From the NCBI GenBank assembly GCA_017651425.1, contig JAGCCZ010000038.1, positions 1 through 64,000 of the forward strand: a stretch of DNA of 64,000 bases, read 5' to 3'. Position numbers and translations under genes: made by a program. Positions 16,344-25,831 of this stretch are shown in pieces. How positions within the stretch are numbered: position 1 is the stretch's first letter; each line of letters begins with the position of its first letter. This DNA comes from Bacteroidales bacterium. GTDB lineage: Bacteria > Bacteroidota > Bacteroidia > Bacteroidales > WCHB1-69. The notes beneath the pieces are model-generated. The model was not told where the DNA came from. It ran no database searches and saw only the letters and a program-made list of their open reading frames with translations.

Positions 16344-17855
16344 ATGAAAAAGAAATATCTGCTGCTTCTGTTCCTGGCCCTCTTCACCGTTGGCAACGTG
16401 TTTGCCCAAAAAGGCAAATCCACGCCCCAGAAAGGACATGAGTTGATTTTCAACATCAAGGATTCCAAGGACAATCTCGTCTATTTGGTCATCCATTACA
16501 ATGAAAAATTGATTCTCAAGGATTCCGTAAAGCCCACCTCGCCCGGCAAGTTCATCTTTAAAGGCGACAACAGGTATGACGACGGCTTGTACTCCTTGGT
16601 TTCCCAGGACAAAAGACTCTATCTCAACTTCATTATCGACAACAACCAGTTTTTCACCTACAATTTAGACACCACCACCAACGTGAACAACTTCTCCGTT
16701 TCCCGCTCGCCCGAGAACGAGGAGATGTTGAAATTCCAGAGAAAGACCGCCGAAGCCCAAAAAGTCTCCATGGAATGGTCTAAAAAGAGAAAAGAATTTG
16801 ACGAGAAGGGCATCAAAGACAGCGCCGACTTTTACATGGACAAGCTCAAGGGGCTCAACGAAGAGATGCGCACTTTCATTGAAAACCTCATTGCCGCACA
16901 TCCCGACTATCTGTTCTCCAAGATGCAAAAGTCCTATATGGAAATTGACGTGCCCGAATTCAAGAAGGAGGATGGGACAACCGACCAGGAGGCGCAGGTC
17001 GTCTATTACCGCACCCATTTTTGGGACAACTTCGACCTTGCCGACCACCGTTTCATCTACATCCCCTCCTTTGAGCCAAAAATGAAGGATTATTTCACCA
17101 AACTGCTCTACCATCAGGAGTCGGACACCATCAACCAGTATATTGACATGTTCCTGGCCAAGACCGAACCCGACACCTTCATGTACCGTTATTGTGTCAG
17201 CTGGCTCACTTACGAATTCGAGACCAGCAAGATCATCGGCCATGACGCCGTTTTCTGCCACATCGCCAAGAACAACCAGCTGGCAGGCAAATGTTACTGG
17301 CTTGATGAAGACATCATCGGAAAATACCAAAAGCGTGTCAAACGCCTGGAGCCCATACTGATCGGCAAGATTGCCCCCGAGCTGATCATTCCCGACACCA
17401 ATCTGTACGATGACGCACGGTATTGGAAATCCTCCTACCGGCTCACCAAGCCCTACACCATCCTTTGGTTTTACGACCCCAACTGCCCCACCTGCAAAAA
17501 AGAATCAAAGGCCCTGCGGCAGGTATATGACTCCTTGGAGACCATCGGCAAGCGCAATTTCGATGTCTATGCCATCGGCAACGACGACACCATCGAAGCC
17601 TGGAAAAAATATGTGAAGGAGAACAACTATCCCTGGACCAATGTGGGCGGCAACAAGGGAAACATCGACTATCTGGACTATTTCGGCATCTATGAAACCG
17701 GCAATCCCGCCATGTTCATCCTCAACTCGAAGCACGAAATCATCCTCAACAAGCGCATTGACATGCACAACTTGCCGCAATTCTTGGCGGAATACGAGAA
17801 AATCACACGCCTGAAAGCGGAAGAAGCTGCAAAAGCGGCAGAAAACAAAGAATAA
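16344..17855 (+). CDS. Envelope thioredoxin-like protein (DUF4369/DUF5106/TlpA architecture)
   Basis: The protein has 503 residues. The signal peptide MKKKYLLLLFLALFTVGNVFAQ ends without a lipobox, so it is likely periplasmic, unlike its upstream paralogue. The N-terminal domain (about 30-130) is DUF4369-like, the middle is a helical DUF5106-like region, and the C-terminal thioredoxin fold has WFYDPNCPTCKKE with C381/C384. The tail is Lys/Glu/Ala-rich (EEAAKAAENKE). Different XX residues in the CxxC motifs (DH versus PT) suggest the two paralogues differ in redox potential; this is inference. The next gene begins 42 bp downstream. Confidence 0.83.
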   Translation: MKKKYLLLLFLALFTVGNVFAQKGKSTPQKGHELIFNIKDSKDNLVYLVIHYNEKLILKDSVKPTSPGKFIFKGDNRYDDGLYSLVSQDKRLYLNFIIDNNQFFTYNLDTTTNVNNFSVSRSPENEEMLKFQRKTAEAQKVSMEWSKKRKEFDEKGIKDSADFYMDKLKGLNEEMRTFIENLIAAHPDYLFSKMQKSYMEIDVPEFKKEDGTTDQEAQVVYYRTHFWDNFDLADHRFIYIPSFEPKMKDYFTKLLYHQESDTINQYIDMFLAKTEPDTFMYRYCVSWLTYEFETSKIIGHDAVFCHIAKNNQLAGKCYWLDEDIIGKYQKRVKRLEPILIGKIAPELIIPDTNLYDDARYWKSSYRLTKPYTILWFYDPNCPTCKKESKALRQVYDSLETIGKRNFDVYAIGNDDTIEAWKKYVKENNYPWTNVGGNKGNIDYLDYFGIYETGNPAMFILNSKHEIILNKRIDMHNLPQFLAEYEKITRLKAEEAAKAAENKE

Positions 17856-17897
17856 TTCAACACACAAAGATTATCCATAACTTTATTATCCAATAGT

Positions 17898-19166
17898 ATG
17901 ATAAATGATATTTTTGACAGACTCAAAGAGTCTTCCGGTGGTCCGATAGGACAATATCGTGATAAGATTGACGGTTATTTCGCATTCCCGAAGTTGGAAG
18001 GCGAGCTTGGTCCGCACATGCGTTTCAACGGGAAAGATGTGCTCTGCTGGAGCCTCAACAACTACCTTGGTCTGGCGAACCATCCTGAAGTCCGCAAGGC
18101 CGACGCGGAAGGTGCGGCACGCTGGGGTATGGCCTATCCGATGGGAAGCCGCATGATGACCGGGCAGACCGCGCTCCACGAGCAATTGGAGAGAGAGCTG
18201 GCCGACTTCGAGCACAAGGAGGCCGCCTTTGAGTTCAACTTCGGCTATCAGGGAATCCTGTCCACCATCGACTCCCTTGTCTGCCGTCACGATGTCATCG
18301 TGTATGATGCGGAGGCCCACGCCTGCCTGTTGGACGGCATCCGTCTCCATATCGGCAAGAAGTTCAAATTCCGCCACAACAACATCAAAGACTGCGAGAG
18401 GGTGATGGCCAACGCCTGCAAGATCGCCGACGAGCAGGGCGGCGGCGTGCTGCTCATCACCGAAGGCGTGTTCGGCATGACCGGCGCACTCGGCATCCTC
18501 GACCAAATTGCAGCCCTCAAGAAGAAATACCCGTTCCGCATCCTCATTGACGACGCCCACGGCTTCGGCTGCATGGGGCCCCACGGCAGAGGCACCTCCG
18601 AGCATTTCGGCGTGATGGACGACATTGACATCTACATCGGCGCCTACGCCAAATCCATGGCCACCATCGGCGGCTTCGTCGCTTCCGAGAAAGCCATCGT
18701 CAACTTCCTGCGCTACAACATGCGCTCCCAGATGTACGCCAAGTCACTGCCCATGCCCATCGTGGAAGGCTGCCTGAAACGTCTGGAAATCATCCGCAGC
18801 GAGGAGGGCGACAAACTCCGGGAACAGCTCTGGAAAATCACCCGCAGCCTGCAAAAAGGCTTCCGCGAGTTAGGCTACGACATCGGACCCGCCGAGGCTT
18901 GCGTCACCCCTGTTCACCTGGAATGCGGCGTCAACCAGGCCGCCAACATCGCCGTTGACCTGCGGGAGAACTACAACATCTTCTGCTCCATCGTCACCTA
19001 CCCCGTCATCCCGGCCGGCATGCTCATCTTCCGCATCATCCCCACCGCCGCACACAGCATGGAGGATGTCAACCGCACCCTCGACGCCTTCCGCGACATC
19101 AAGGAGAGACTGGCCCAAGGCGTGTACGACAAGCCCATTCCTGATATGAACCTCTTCAAGAAATAA
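17898..19166 (+). CDS. PLP-dependent alpha-oxoamine synthase family enzyme (serine palmitoyltransferase / KBL / BioF type)
   Basis: The protein has 422 residues, is cytosolic, and belongs to fold type I. Members condense an amino acid with an acyl-CoA. Visible landmarks are NNYLGLANHP near the N-terminus, the PLP-stacking region AEAHACLLDG, the cofactor Asp in LIDDAHGFGCMG, and the Schiff-base Lys in IGAYAKSMATIGGF, where most relatives have GTFSKS or GTLGKA. The AYAKS variant and the 30-residue N-terminal extension argue against canonical BioF. Bacteroidota make sphingolipids through serine palmitoyltransferase, so a lipid role is plausible, but the substrate cannot be set from sequence. A terminator follows at 19187-19215. 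Confidence 0.82.
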   Translation: MINDIFDRLKESSGGPIGQYRDKIDGYFAFPKLEGELGPHMRFNGKDVLCWSLNNYLGLANHPEVRKADAEGAARWGMAYPMGSRMMTGQTALHEQLERELADFEHKEAAFEFNFGYQGILSTIDSLVCRHDVIVYDAEAHACLLDGIRLHIGKKFKFRHNNIKDCERVMANACKIADEQGGGVLLITEGVFGMTGALGILDQIAALKKKYPFRILIDDAHGFGCMGPHGRGTSEHFGVMDDIDIYIGAYAKSMATIGGFVASEKAIVNFLRYNMRSQMYAKSLPMPIVEGCLKRLEIIRSEEGDKLREQLWKITRSLQKGFRELGYDIGPAEACVTPVHLECGVNQAANIAVDLRENYNIFCSIVTYPVIPAGMLIFRIIPTAAHSMEDVNRTLDAFRDIKERLAQGVYDKPIPDMNLFKK

Positions 19167-19186
19167 TACAACCCTAACATATAGAA

Positions 19187-19215
19187 AAGCACCTGTCTCA
19201 ATAGGTGCTTTTTTT
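19187..19215 (+). terminator. Rho-independent terminator after the oxoamine synthase gene
   Basis: The stem AAGCACCT/AGGTGCTT has an 8-nt loop and a run of seven T. It ends the transcription unit that probably begins at the glmM promoter. Confidence 0.85.
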
Positions 19216-19229
19216 ATATAAACACCAAC

Positions 19230-20360
19230 ATGTCCGGCATCTACATACACGTCCCCTTCTGTCCGAGCAAGTGCATCTACTGCGGTTTTTACTCGGTGGC
19301 GCACACGCGCGACAAAGAGTCGTATGTCAAGACGCTGTTGGCAGAAATCGAACTTCGCCGCGACTATCTTTCCCACAGTCCCATCCAAACCCTCTATTTC
19401 GGCGGCGGCACCCCGAGTTTGCTCCATGCCGACGAGTTGTCGCAAATATTGCGGCAACTGGAACGTCACCACGACCTCAGCGGCCTCGGAGAAATGACGT
19501 TGGAGGCCAATCCCGAGCAACTGACTCCAAAGTACTGCAAAGAGTTGCGGACGTTGGGTTTCAACCGTCTGAGCATCGGCGTGCAGTCGTTCCAGGAGCA
19601 TGTGCTCCGCTTCATGGGCCGCCGCCATACGGCACAACAAGCCATCAGCGCAGTGGGAAACGCCCACACTGCGGGCTTTGACAACATCTCCATCGACCTT
19701 ATCTTCGGTGTGACGGAGCGCACCGACGAGCAATGGGGCCAAGACCTCGACATGGCCTTCCGACTGCCCATACAGCATCTCTCCTGCTACGCCCTCACGG
19801 CGGAGGAGAACAGTCGGCTCTACAAGCAAATCCAAGGAGGGAACCACGCACCCGTGGACGACGAGCAGGCGGAGAGGCAATACAGACTTCTGCACGAGCA
19901 CCTTTCCGCCACAGATTTCTTTCAGTACGAAGTGTCGAACTACTGCAAAAACGGATTCGAATCGCGGCACAACTCCGCCTATTGGGACCACACGCCCTAC
20001 TTGGGACTGGGCCCTGCCGCGCACTCTTTTGACGGGCACTCGCGGCAATGGAACCCGGCCAACTTGAAACTATACATGGAAAACGTCGCCGACGGCAGGC
20101 TCTGCGAGGAACGGGAGGAGCTCTCCCCCACCGACCTCTGCAACGAGACCTTGCTGCTCGCTTTGCGCACCCGTCAAGGACTCAACCTGGAGGCGCTGCG
20201 TGTGCAATACGGGGATGACTTTGCAAGCGCTATTGTGAACCATTTCCGGGAACACGTGCCCGCGAGCCAATACGAAAATGCCGCCGGCAGGTTGAGACTC
20301 ACCGCGGATGGTCTCTGGTTTGCCGACGGCATTGCCGAAAATCTCTTTATCGTGGATTAG
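19230..20360 (+). CDS. hemW: HemW-like radical SAM protein (heme chaperone)
   Basis: The protein has 376 residues. The radical SAM cluster motif is at the extreme N-terminus: YIHVPFCPSKCIYCGFYS, with C-x3-C-x2-C plus the following aromatic residue. FGGGTPSLL forms the SAM-binding GGGTP motif. The C-terminal HemN_C region is present. HemW proteins bind heme and deliver it to target proteins; they are often misnamed oxygen-independent coproporphyrinogen oxidase, from which they differ by the Cys spacing and shorter length. The 3' end overlaps the convergent vWA gene by 4 bp. Confidence 0.9.
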   Translation: MSGIYIHVPFCPSKCIYCGFYSVAHTRDKESYVKTLLAEIELRRDYLSHSPIQTLYFGGGTPSLLHADELSQILRQLERHHDLSGLGEMTLEANPEQLTPKYCKELRTLGFNRLSIGVQSFQEHVLRFMGRRHTAQQAISAVGNAHTAGFDNISIDLIFGVTERTDEQWGQDLDMAFRLPIQHLSCYALTAEENSRLYKQIQGGNHAPVDDEQAERQYRLLHEHLSATDFFQYEVSNYCKNGFESRHNSAYWDHTPYLGLGPAAHSFDGHSRQWNPANLKLYMENVADGRLCEEREELSPTDLCNETLLLALRTRQGLNLEALRVQYGDDFASAIVNHFREHVPASQYENAAGRLRLTADGLWFADGIAENLFIVD

Positions 20361-22138
20361 AAACGATAGCCTATATTAAAGGAGAAATTGAAATAGAGCG
20401 GATGCGTGTCGTATCTGTAGAACTGTTCGATCACAGCTCTGTTTTCATCCGTGCTGGGACCCGTATAGAAAGTCTCGTCGTGTCCCCAGCGATTTATCAA
20501 ATCCTGGCCGCTAACCTCATTCCCGTCCACATCATACAGGGTACCACCAGGGCAAGCAAGAGGGTCTTTATAGAAGGCATGGAAACCTCCAAGTGTCAAA
20601 TCCGTGAAGAAATAGAGTTTATGTTTGATGGTGGTGAAACCGAGTCGCAGTGTGCCGCCGGCACCCATCTTGTTGTCGGCCGTCCACGTGAACTTCTTGG
20701 GACGTTCCACCGTATTGTGGAATCTAAGATCCACCGCACCACCCAGTATGAAGGCGACCCTGTTTTCATAATCGCCCACCAACATCAGCGGTCCAAGTCC
20801 GATGTGGAACGGACCGCGCACGAAGAAGGGCCACTTGAGGGAAAGCATGCCGCCCACGGCCACGTTATCTTTTTTCTTCGTGGGGAAGGCGAAATCGAAA
20901 CCGGCACACAGACCGCCATAGGTCAGGGTTTTTGTTTGGGAGGCAATCTCGAAGTCAAGGCCGGCATTCACACCAAGGAAGGGTCTTTTGCTATAGGTGA
21001 CAGCCGGAGTTTTTTCCTGCACTTTGGGAACAATGACATTGTTGTCGGTATAGTCGCCGATAGTCCAGCGCACGCGGCCTTGGTGGGCGCTGGGCACATA
21101 GCAGGTCAGGTTCTGCCACCGCTTGATGAGGTCGTTGGCCATTTTCTCGAACTGGGCCTCCACCTGGGAGAAGTCATCCAACAGGACAGGGTCTTCGGAA
21201 GAGATGCCTTGGAAAACCTCCTTGTAGAGTTTGTTGTCCTCGGACACATCGTTGCCCTTGACGGCAATGACGTGGCTTTTGAGGGACTTGCCGCCCACGG
21301 AGCGGTTCACCACGTTGTCGCGGATATATTGGAAATAGGGGTTGTCAAGGCCCCTTTGAGGCACGCCGAGGCGTTCGTCCTTGGAGTGGTTGTCATAGCC
21401 GTCGGTAAAGGAAACCATGCAGGCATGGTCAAACTTGTCGCGCTCGGAATCCGGAAGCGAGGCCACATAATCGGCAATCATGTCGGAACCCTTGCGCATG
21501 GCGTAATAGAGGGAAGTGTTGTTGTACAGCGTCAAGCCGTGGATAAACTGAACCATGCGGTCCTTTGAGCTGGCGGTCAGGGGCTCGATGTCGCGCACCA
21601 TCTCGTCGGTGTTGCTCATGGTGTTGAAGCCGACGATGCCGATGCGGACACTGCCATCCGGAGAGGCGTTGTAGAGGATGTCCAGGAACTTGATGGCACT
21701 GCTTTGAAGTTTTGCAAAGTTGGCGTCGCCCAGGGAGTTGCTGCAGTCAAGAATCAACATCGCCACCATGATCTTGTCGGTTTCGAAGTTCTGTTGGGCA
21801 TCCTTCACCTCGCTGTCGCGTTGCCAGCTGTAATTCTTGCCATTATTTTGCCATTTCCAGAACTTGAGTCCATCCTTGAAGCCATCGGGACAGTCTGTGG
21901 TGGCCTTCTCGAAAGTGAACGAGATGGACTCGTCCTCCTCCACCACACCGCGCAACGTGTCAGGCACCGAGAAAAAAATGCCCTTGGAGGAGATGTCAGT
22001 CAGGTTATAGACAAATTGTCCGTTCGGGGCGCGGCTGATGGAATAATCGCCTTCAATATAGTATTTGGCTTTGTCGGCCTGTGCAAAAGAGGCGATGACG
22101 AACAGGACACTTGTCAGCAAAAACAATATTCTTTTCAT
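20357..22138 (-). CDS. von Willebrand factor A domain protein with barrel-like C-terminus
   Basis: The protein has 593 residues. ATG 22138 gives the signal peptide MKRILFLLTSVLFVIASFAQ; a further upstream ATG would bury it. The vWA domain begins MVAMLILDCSNSLG with an intact MIDAS DxSxS (131-135) and runs to about residue 340. The C-terminal 200 residues show alternating amphipathic strands (FLGVNAGLDFEIAS, GGLCAGFDFAF, FFTDLTLGGFHAF) and end YFNFSFNIGYRF, an outer-membrane barrel-type ending. A metal-dependent adhesion module on a small barrel is the simplest reading. Promoter TATCTTTGC lies at 22213-22205. Confidence 0.78.
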   Translation of the reverse strand: MKRILFLLTSVLFVIASFAQADKAKYYIEGDYSISRAPNGQFVYNLTDISSKGIFFSVPDTLRGVVEEDESISFTFEKATTDCPDGFKDGLKFWKWQNNGKNYSWQRDSEVKDAQQNFETDKIMVAMLILDCSNSLGDANFAKLQSSAIKFLDILYNASPDGSVRIGIVGFNTMSNTDEMVRDIEPLTASSKDRMVQFIHGLTLYNNTSLYYAMRKGSDMIADYVASLPDSERDKFDHACMVSFTDGYDNHSKDERLGVPQRGLDNPYFQYIRDNVVNRSVGGKSLKSHVIAVKGNDVSEDNKLYKEVFQGISSEDPVLLDDFSQVEAQFEKMANDLIKRWQNLTCYVPSAHQGRVRWTIGDYTDNNVIVPKVQEKTPAVTYSKRPFLGVNAGLDFEIASQTKTLTYGGLCAGFDFAFPTKKKDNVAVGGMLSLKWPFFVRGPFHIGLGPLMLVGDYENRVAFILGGAVDLRFHNTVERPKKFTWTADNKMGAGGTLRLGFTTIKHKLYFFTDLTLGGFHAFYKDPLACPGGTLYDVDGNEVSGQDLINRWGHDETFYTGPSTDENRAVIEQFYRYDTHPLYFNFSFNIGYRF

Positions 22139-22204
22139 AATCACAAAATTTATTTCAAAACAACAATATCTTGCTTTTATTGCATAATACACCAAAAAAG
22201 CGTA

Positions 22205-22213
22205 GCAAAGATA
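22205..22213 (-). promoter_or_regulatory. -7 promoter element TATCTTTGC of the vWA gene
   Basis: It gives a leader of about 60 nt before ATG 22138 and is divergent from the GH20 promoter at 22283-22291. Confidence 0.65.
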
Positions 22214-22282
22214 TTCAATAAGCATGCATGATTTGCATCATTAAAAAAAATTTGCTAACCGTCGCATTTGAATATCTTTTCG

Positions 22283-22291
22283 TATCTTCGC
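22283..22291 (+). promoter_or_regulatory. -7-like promoter element TATCTTCGC of the GH20 gene
   Basis: It differs from TAnnTTTGC by one base, 20 bp before ATG 22311; a TTTG sits upstream at 22267-22270. Confidence 0.5.
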
Positions 22292-22310
22292 AGTTCAAAA
22301 ACCACTTTTT

Positions 22311-23906
22311 ATGAAACGATTCAACTTACTTATTATCTTACTGTTAAGTATATTTTTAACGGATAGTTGTCAGAAAATCGAGCCCATTGTCATCATTCCG
22401 GAGCCTCAGGAGTGTACGCCCAAGAAGGGACATTTCACACCTGACGAGGGAACATTTCTCTGTTTCAGCAACATCCCCGAGAACGAACGTGACATGACGA
22501 ACACCATACGGGAACAATATTCGAAATTCTTCAAGCTTACGCCCAACTTGGGGGACGAGGAGAGTGCCGGCAAGAACAGCATGCTCTTCGAGGTCAACAA
22601 AAAAAGGAACGAGGCATTGGGTGACGAGGGCTACGAACTCATCGTCACGGGACGTCGTGTCGTCGCCAAGGCGAACACCACGGCCGGTCTTTTTTACGCC
22701 TTCCAGACGCTGAAACAGATGAGTTATCCCTCGCAGCTGGCCGAAGGCGGAAAGCCCACCATACCCTGCGCCAAGATCACCGACCATCCGCGTTTCGCCT
22801 ACCGCGGGGCTCATCTCGATGTGTCGCGTCACTTTTTCGATGTGAATTATGTCAAGAAGTACTTGGACATGATGGCCACCTACAAGCTCAACAAGTTCCA
22901 CTGGCACCTGACCGACGACCACGGCTGGCGCATCCAGATCGACAAATACCCCGCCCTGACCACAAAGGGAGCCTGGCGCCCCGAGCGCTCGAAATGGGAC
23001 ACGCTGCACCCTGTGCTGCCCGACGAGCCGATGACCTACGGCGGCTTCTACACCAAGGAGCAGGTCCGCGAGATTGTGGCCTACGCCGCCGCCCGCCACA
23101 TTGACGTCATCCCGGAGATTGAGATCCCCGGCCACTGCAGCGCCATCCTCGCCGCCTATCCGCAATATGCCTGCGACAACTATCCCTACACCGTGGCCGT
23201 GGGCCCCTACTGGCCGCCCAAGGCCATCATGTGCGCCGGCAACGACGGAGTGATCGACTTTTACAAGGGTGTACTCGAAGAGGTCGCGGAACTCTTCCCA
23301 TACCCCTACATCCACATCGGCGGCGACGAAGCCTTCAACGACAACTGGCAGGTCTGCCCCAAATGCCAGCAGCGCATCGCAGACATGAAGCTCAAAGACG
23401 AAATGGCCCTGCAACAGTGGCTCATGAATGAAATCGAGGAATACTTGAAAACACTCGACAAAAAGGCCATCGTGTGGGACGACATCGTTTCCGAAGACAT
23501 GGTCAACATGTCCACCATCATGAGCTGGCAAGACCCGAAAACAGCCGTCATCGCGGCCAAGCATGGCAACGACATCATCCGGTGCCCCACCTCGCACTGC
23601 TACTTCAACTTCTACCAGAACGACCCCAAGAGCGAACCGCTCGCCATGGATGGTCTCATCACCTTGGAGACAGCCTACTCCTTCGACCCCATGCCGGAAG
23701 GACTCGACGAAAAAGCGCAGAAGCACATCCTCGGCGGACAGTGCAACTTGTGGACCGAGTTCATCAACACGCCAAAGCAGGCCAACTACATGATCTACCC
23801 GCGCATTTGCGCGCTTGCTGAGTGCGTGTGGACCGATCCGTCACATAAGGATTGGAAGAAGTTTCAGAACAAGGTGGAGATGCACACCGCTTTCCGGAAA
23901 AGGTAA
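22311..23906 (+). CDS. Beta-N-acetylhexosaminidase, glycoside hydrolase family 20, lipoprotein
   Basis: It hydrolyses terminal beta-GlcNAc or GalNAc by substrate-assisted catalysis. It has 531 residues. The signal peptide ends with lipobox TDSC (Cys20), so the enzyme is membrane anchored. A GH20b-type N-terminal domain (about 25-160) precedes the TIM barrel. Active-site landmarks are HWHLTDDHGWR (197-207), EIEIPGH near 270 and the catalytic pair D339-E340 in HIGGDEAFNDNW. WDD and WTE motifs complete the sugar pocket. Bacteroidota use such enzymes on host glycans or peptidoglycan fragments. Its 3' end faces the lipoprotein gene at 23933. Confidence 0.93.
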   Translation: MKRFNLLIILLLSIFLTDSCQKIEPIVIIPEPQECTPKKGHFTPDEGTFLCFSNIPENERDMTNTIREQYSKFFKLTPNLGDEESAGKNSMLFEVNKKRNEALGDEGYELIVTGRRVVAKANTTAGLFYAFQTLKQMSYPSQLAEGGKPTIPCAKITDHPRFAYRGAHLDVSRHFFDVNYVKKYLDMMATYKLNKFHWHLTDDHGWRIQIDKYPALTTKGAWRPERSKWDTLHPVLPDEPMTYGGFYTKEQVREIVAYAAARHIDVIPEIEIPGHCSAILAAYPQYACDNYPYTVAVGPYWPPKAIMCAGNDGVIDFYKGVLEEVAELFPYPYIHIGGDEAFNDNWQVCPKCQQRIADMKLKDEMALQQWLMNEIEEYLKTLDKKAIVWDDIVSEDMVNMSTIMSWQDPKTAVIAAKHGNDIIRCPTSHCYFNFYQNDPKSEPLAMDGLITLETAYSFDPMPEGLDEKAQKHILGGQCNLWTEFINTPKQANYMIYPRICALAECVWTDPSHKDWKKFQNKVEMHTAFRKR

Positions 23907-23932
23907 GCGGTGCTGAGCAAATGCGGATAAGA

Positions 23933-25048
23933 CTATTTCTGCGACGATAAATCGACAAATTCGGGCGAGTTCCGGTAAAAGTCGAAATTCAGCTTGCCCG
24001 TTATGCTGCCCCGCACCAGCGAGTCCTCGTTGTTTTTGCCTTCTGTATTATCAAACTTGAAAAGTCTTCTGACACTGTTTCTGGATGCCAAAATGCCATA
24101 CGCATCATTGTCTTCGGAGACGAAATTGGTGTATTCCAAACGATTTTGGACAATGCTGGTGTTGGGATTGGCAACTTGCTGATAGATCCGGAAATGGTCG
24201 TTGGCCATCCACGCCTCAATCTCCATGCAAAAATAGGGCAATCCGTCCACCGTATCGACATATCGGGTGACATTGTCGTTTTCCTGGATATGCTGTGCCA
24301 GGAAATGCAAGAGGGTCGTGGGCTTGAAACCATCAAAGTCGATGTCACCGTCCGTTTTGGGGGTCCTGTAAGAAGAGTTCATCTTGCGAGTGAGGGTCTT
24401 GTGGGAGCGTTCGCCCGTCGTATTGTCGATTTCGAGGTAATGGAAAGTCAGGTAGAAGTCGCAGATGGCGGCATTCATGTCCTTGGCTGAAACGCTGCCC
24501 TCCCCCGTGATCAAGAATTTCGGGCCGTTGTCGTCCTTTGAGTTGAAGGGGTTTTGGCTGATAGGCTGTCTCATCTTGCACGTCCCGACCAAGAGGGTCT
24601 CCGCATAGATCTCCTTGCCTGTATTCACCTGCTTGATAACCAAACGGTATTTTCTCTCGGGATCGAGCTGACGAGTGGAATAGTAGAGCAGCTGTCTGGG
24701 GTTCGCAAAATAGCCTTCATCCTTAGGGATGACAGTCGTTGTGTCCAAAATGTCCGAGAAAGTCATCGCGCCGTTGTAATTATACTCTTCCAGCCGCACC
24801 TCGATGGAATCCATGGGATAGTAGATGTTATCCCAGTCGGAAGCCTGCACGAGGGCGTTCTCATCCGTAAGATAACCCTTGTATATTTTGAAATAATGCA
24901 CGGGATCCTGCACATTGAGGATTGCATAGGAGATGGTGATGTTCTTGTAGTCTGCGGTCAAATCAGGCTTGTCGTTACAACTTCCAAAAAAGATTGCAGC
25001 GGGAAGCAGCAGCAGGAGCAGGCTGCGCATTGTCGATTTTTTAGTCAT
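23933..25048 (-). CDS. Uncharacterised Bacteroidota lipoprotein
   Basis: The protein has 371 residues. The signal peptide ends with lipobox FFGSC at about residue 24. After this comes DLTADYKNITISYAILNVQ and a beta-rich region, which resembles secreted lipoproteins usually encoded beside barrel proteins (DUF4249-like), though I cannot confirm the family. Its start overlaps the 3' end of the upstream barrel gene by 8 bp, so the two are translationally coupled and probably act together at the outer membrane. Confidence 0.7.
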   Translation of the reverse strand: MTKKSTMRSLLLLLLPAAIFFGSCNDKPDLTADYKNITISYAILNVQDPVHYFKIYKGYLTDENALVQASDWDNIYYPMDSIEVRLEEYNYNGAMTFSDILDTTTVIPKDEGYFANPRQLLYYSTRQLDPERKYRLVIKQVNTGKEIYAETLLVGTCKMRQPISQNPFNSKDDNGPKFLITGEGSVSAKDMNAAICDFYLTFHYLEIDNTTGERSHKTLTRKMNSSYRTPKTDGDIDFDGFKPTTLLHFLAQHIQENDNVTRYVDTVDGLPYFCMEIEAWMANDHFRIYQQVANPNTSIVQNRLEYTNFVSEDNDAYGILASRNSVRRLFKFDNTEGKNNEDSLVRGSITGKLNFDFYRNSPEFVDLSSQK

Positions 25049-25823
25049 AATCCGGTATTACTCTTATCCAATTGGGTCCAACGCGATCGCCTTTTGCGTT
25101 GGTCTTGGTGTTCTTTTCGTATTTTTCATTAATATAATAGCAAAGACGCGCAGAAAGCAGATGGTTGCGCATCTTGCGGGGTTCCCATTCAATGTTGTTC
25201 TGATCCATCACAAAGCCCACCTGCAGGTTACGGATAGGCACCATTGATATCTCCCAGCGGACGGCGAGGGAGAGATTCTTGTAGAGTCTGATATCGACGT
25301 CGGCGAGGAAAGACCAGTCGCTGGTATGATACGTTCCGGAACGCGCATCAGTCGTGTAGGTGTATCCTTTGTACAGTTCCCTGGCCCTGACCAGGCGGCT
25401 CCACGAGAAACCCGCGCCGAAGGTGACACCCGTTCTCATATCCTCGTAGCGGAACATCAGCGGGATTTGCACATAGTCAAGATCGATCTTGCAGAAAGTT
25501 TTTTTGAAAGGGACATTCGGGGCGACCACGGCACCGGCGATGGTGTCGAAAAAGGCTTGTGGAACATATTTCTTATACGATCCCTTCTGGCCATACAGCA
25601 GTTCAAGGGTTATGAACATGTTCTGTTTACGGTTGACGGGCAACTTCAGGCCGACACCGGCATTGGCACCGACTTTGGTGAAACCGTGCAGGTCGTCGCC
25701 CTCGATTTGCGAAAAATTCGCGCCTGCCGCCAGAAAACCGATAAAACGTTGTGCTTCGGCATGATGGAGGCTCACACCAAGTCCGAAGAACAGCAATAGC
25801 ACATGCAACAAGAACTTCTTCAT
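25041..25823 (-). CDS. PorT-like outer-membrane beta-barrel protein
   Basis: The protein has 260 residues from ATG 25823, which gives the signal peptide MKKFLLHVLLLFFGLGVSLHHAEAQ; the upstream in-frame region covers the rpsA terminator and is not used. The body matches the PF13568-type barrel: FLAAGANFSQIEGD, a glycine- and aromatic-rich strand series, and a last strand LLSARLCYYIN. The C-terminal tail beyond the barrel is charged (residues about 240-260). It is coupled to the lipoprotein gene downstream. A perfect 9-bp inverted repeat lies 9 bp before the start codon. Confidence 0.75.
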   Translation of the reverse strand: MKKFLLHVLLLFFGLGVSLHHAEAQRFIGFLAAGANFSQIEGDDLHGFTKVGANAGVGLKLPVNRKQNMFITLELLYGQKGSYKKYVPQAFFDTIAGAVVAPNVPFKKTFCKIDLDYVQIPLMFRYEDMRTGVTFGAGFSWSRLVRARELYKGYTYTTDARSGTYHTSDWSFLADVDIRLYKNLSLAVRWEISMVPIRNLQVGFVMDQNNIEWEPRKMRNHLLSARLCYYINEKYEKNTKTNAKGDRVGPNWIRVIPDYD

Positions 25824-25831
25824 AGATTCAA

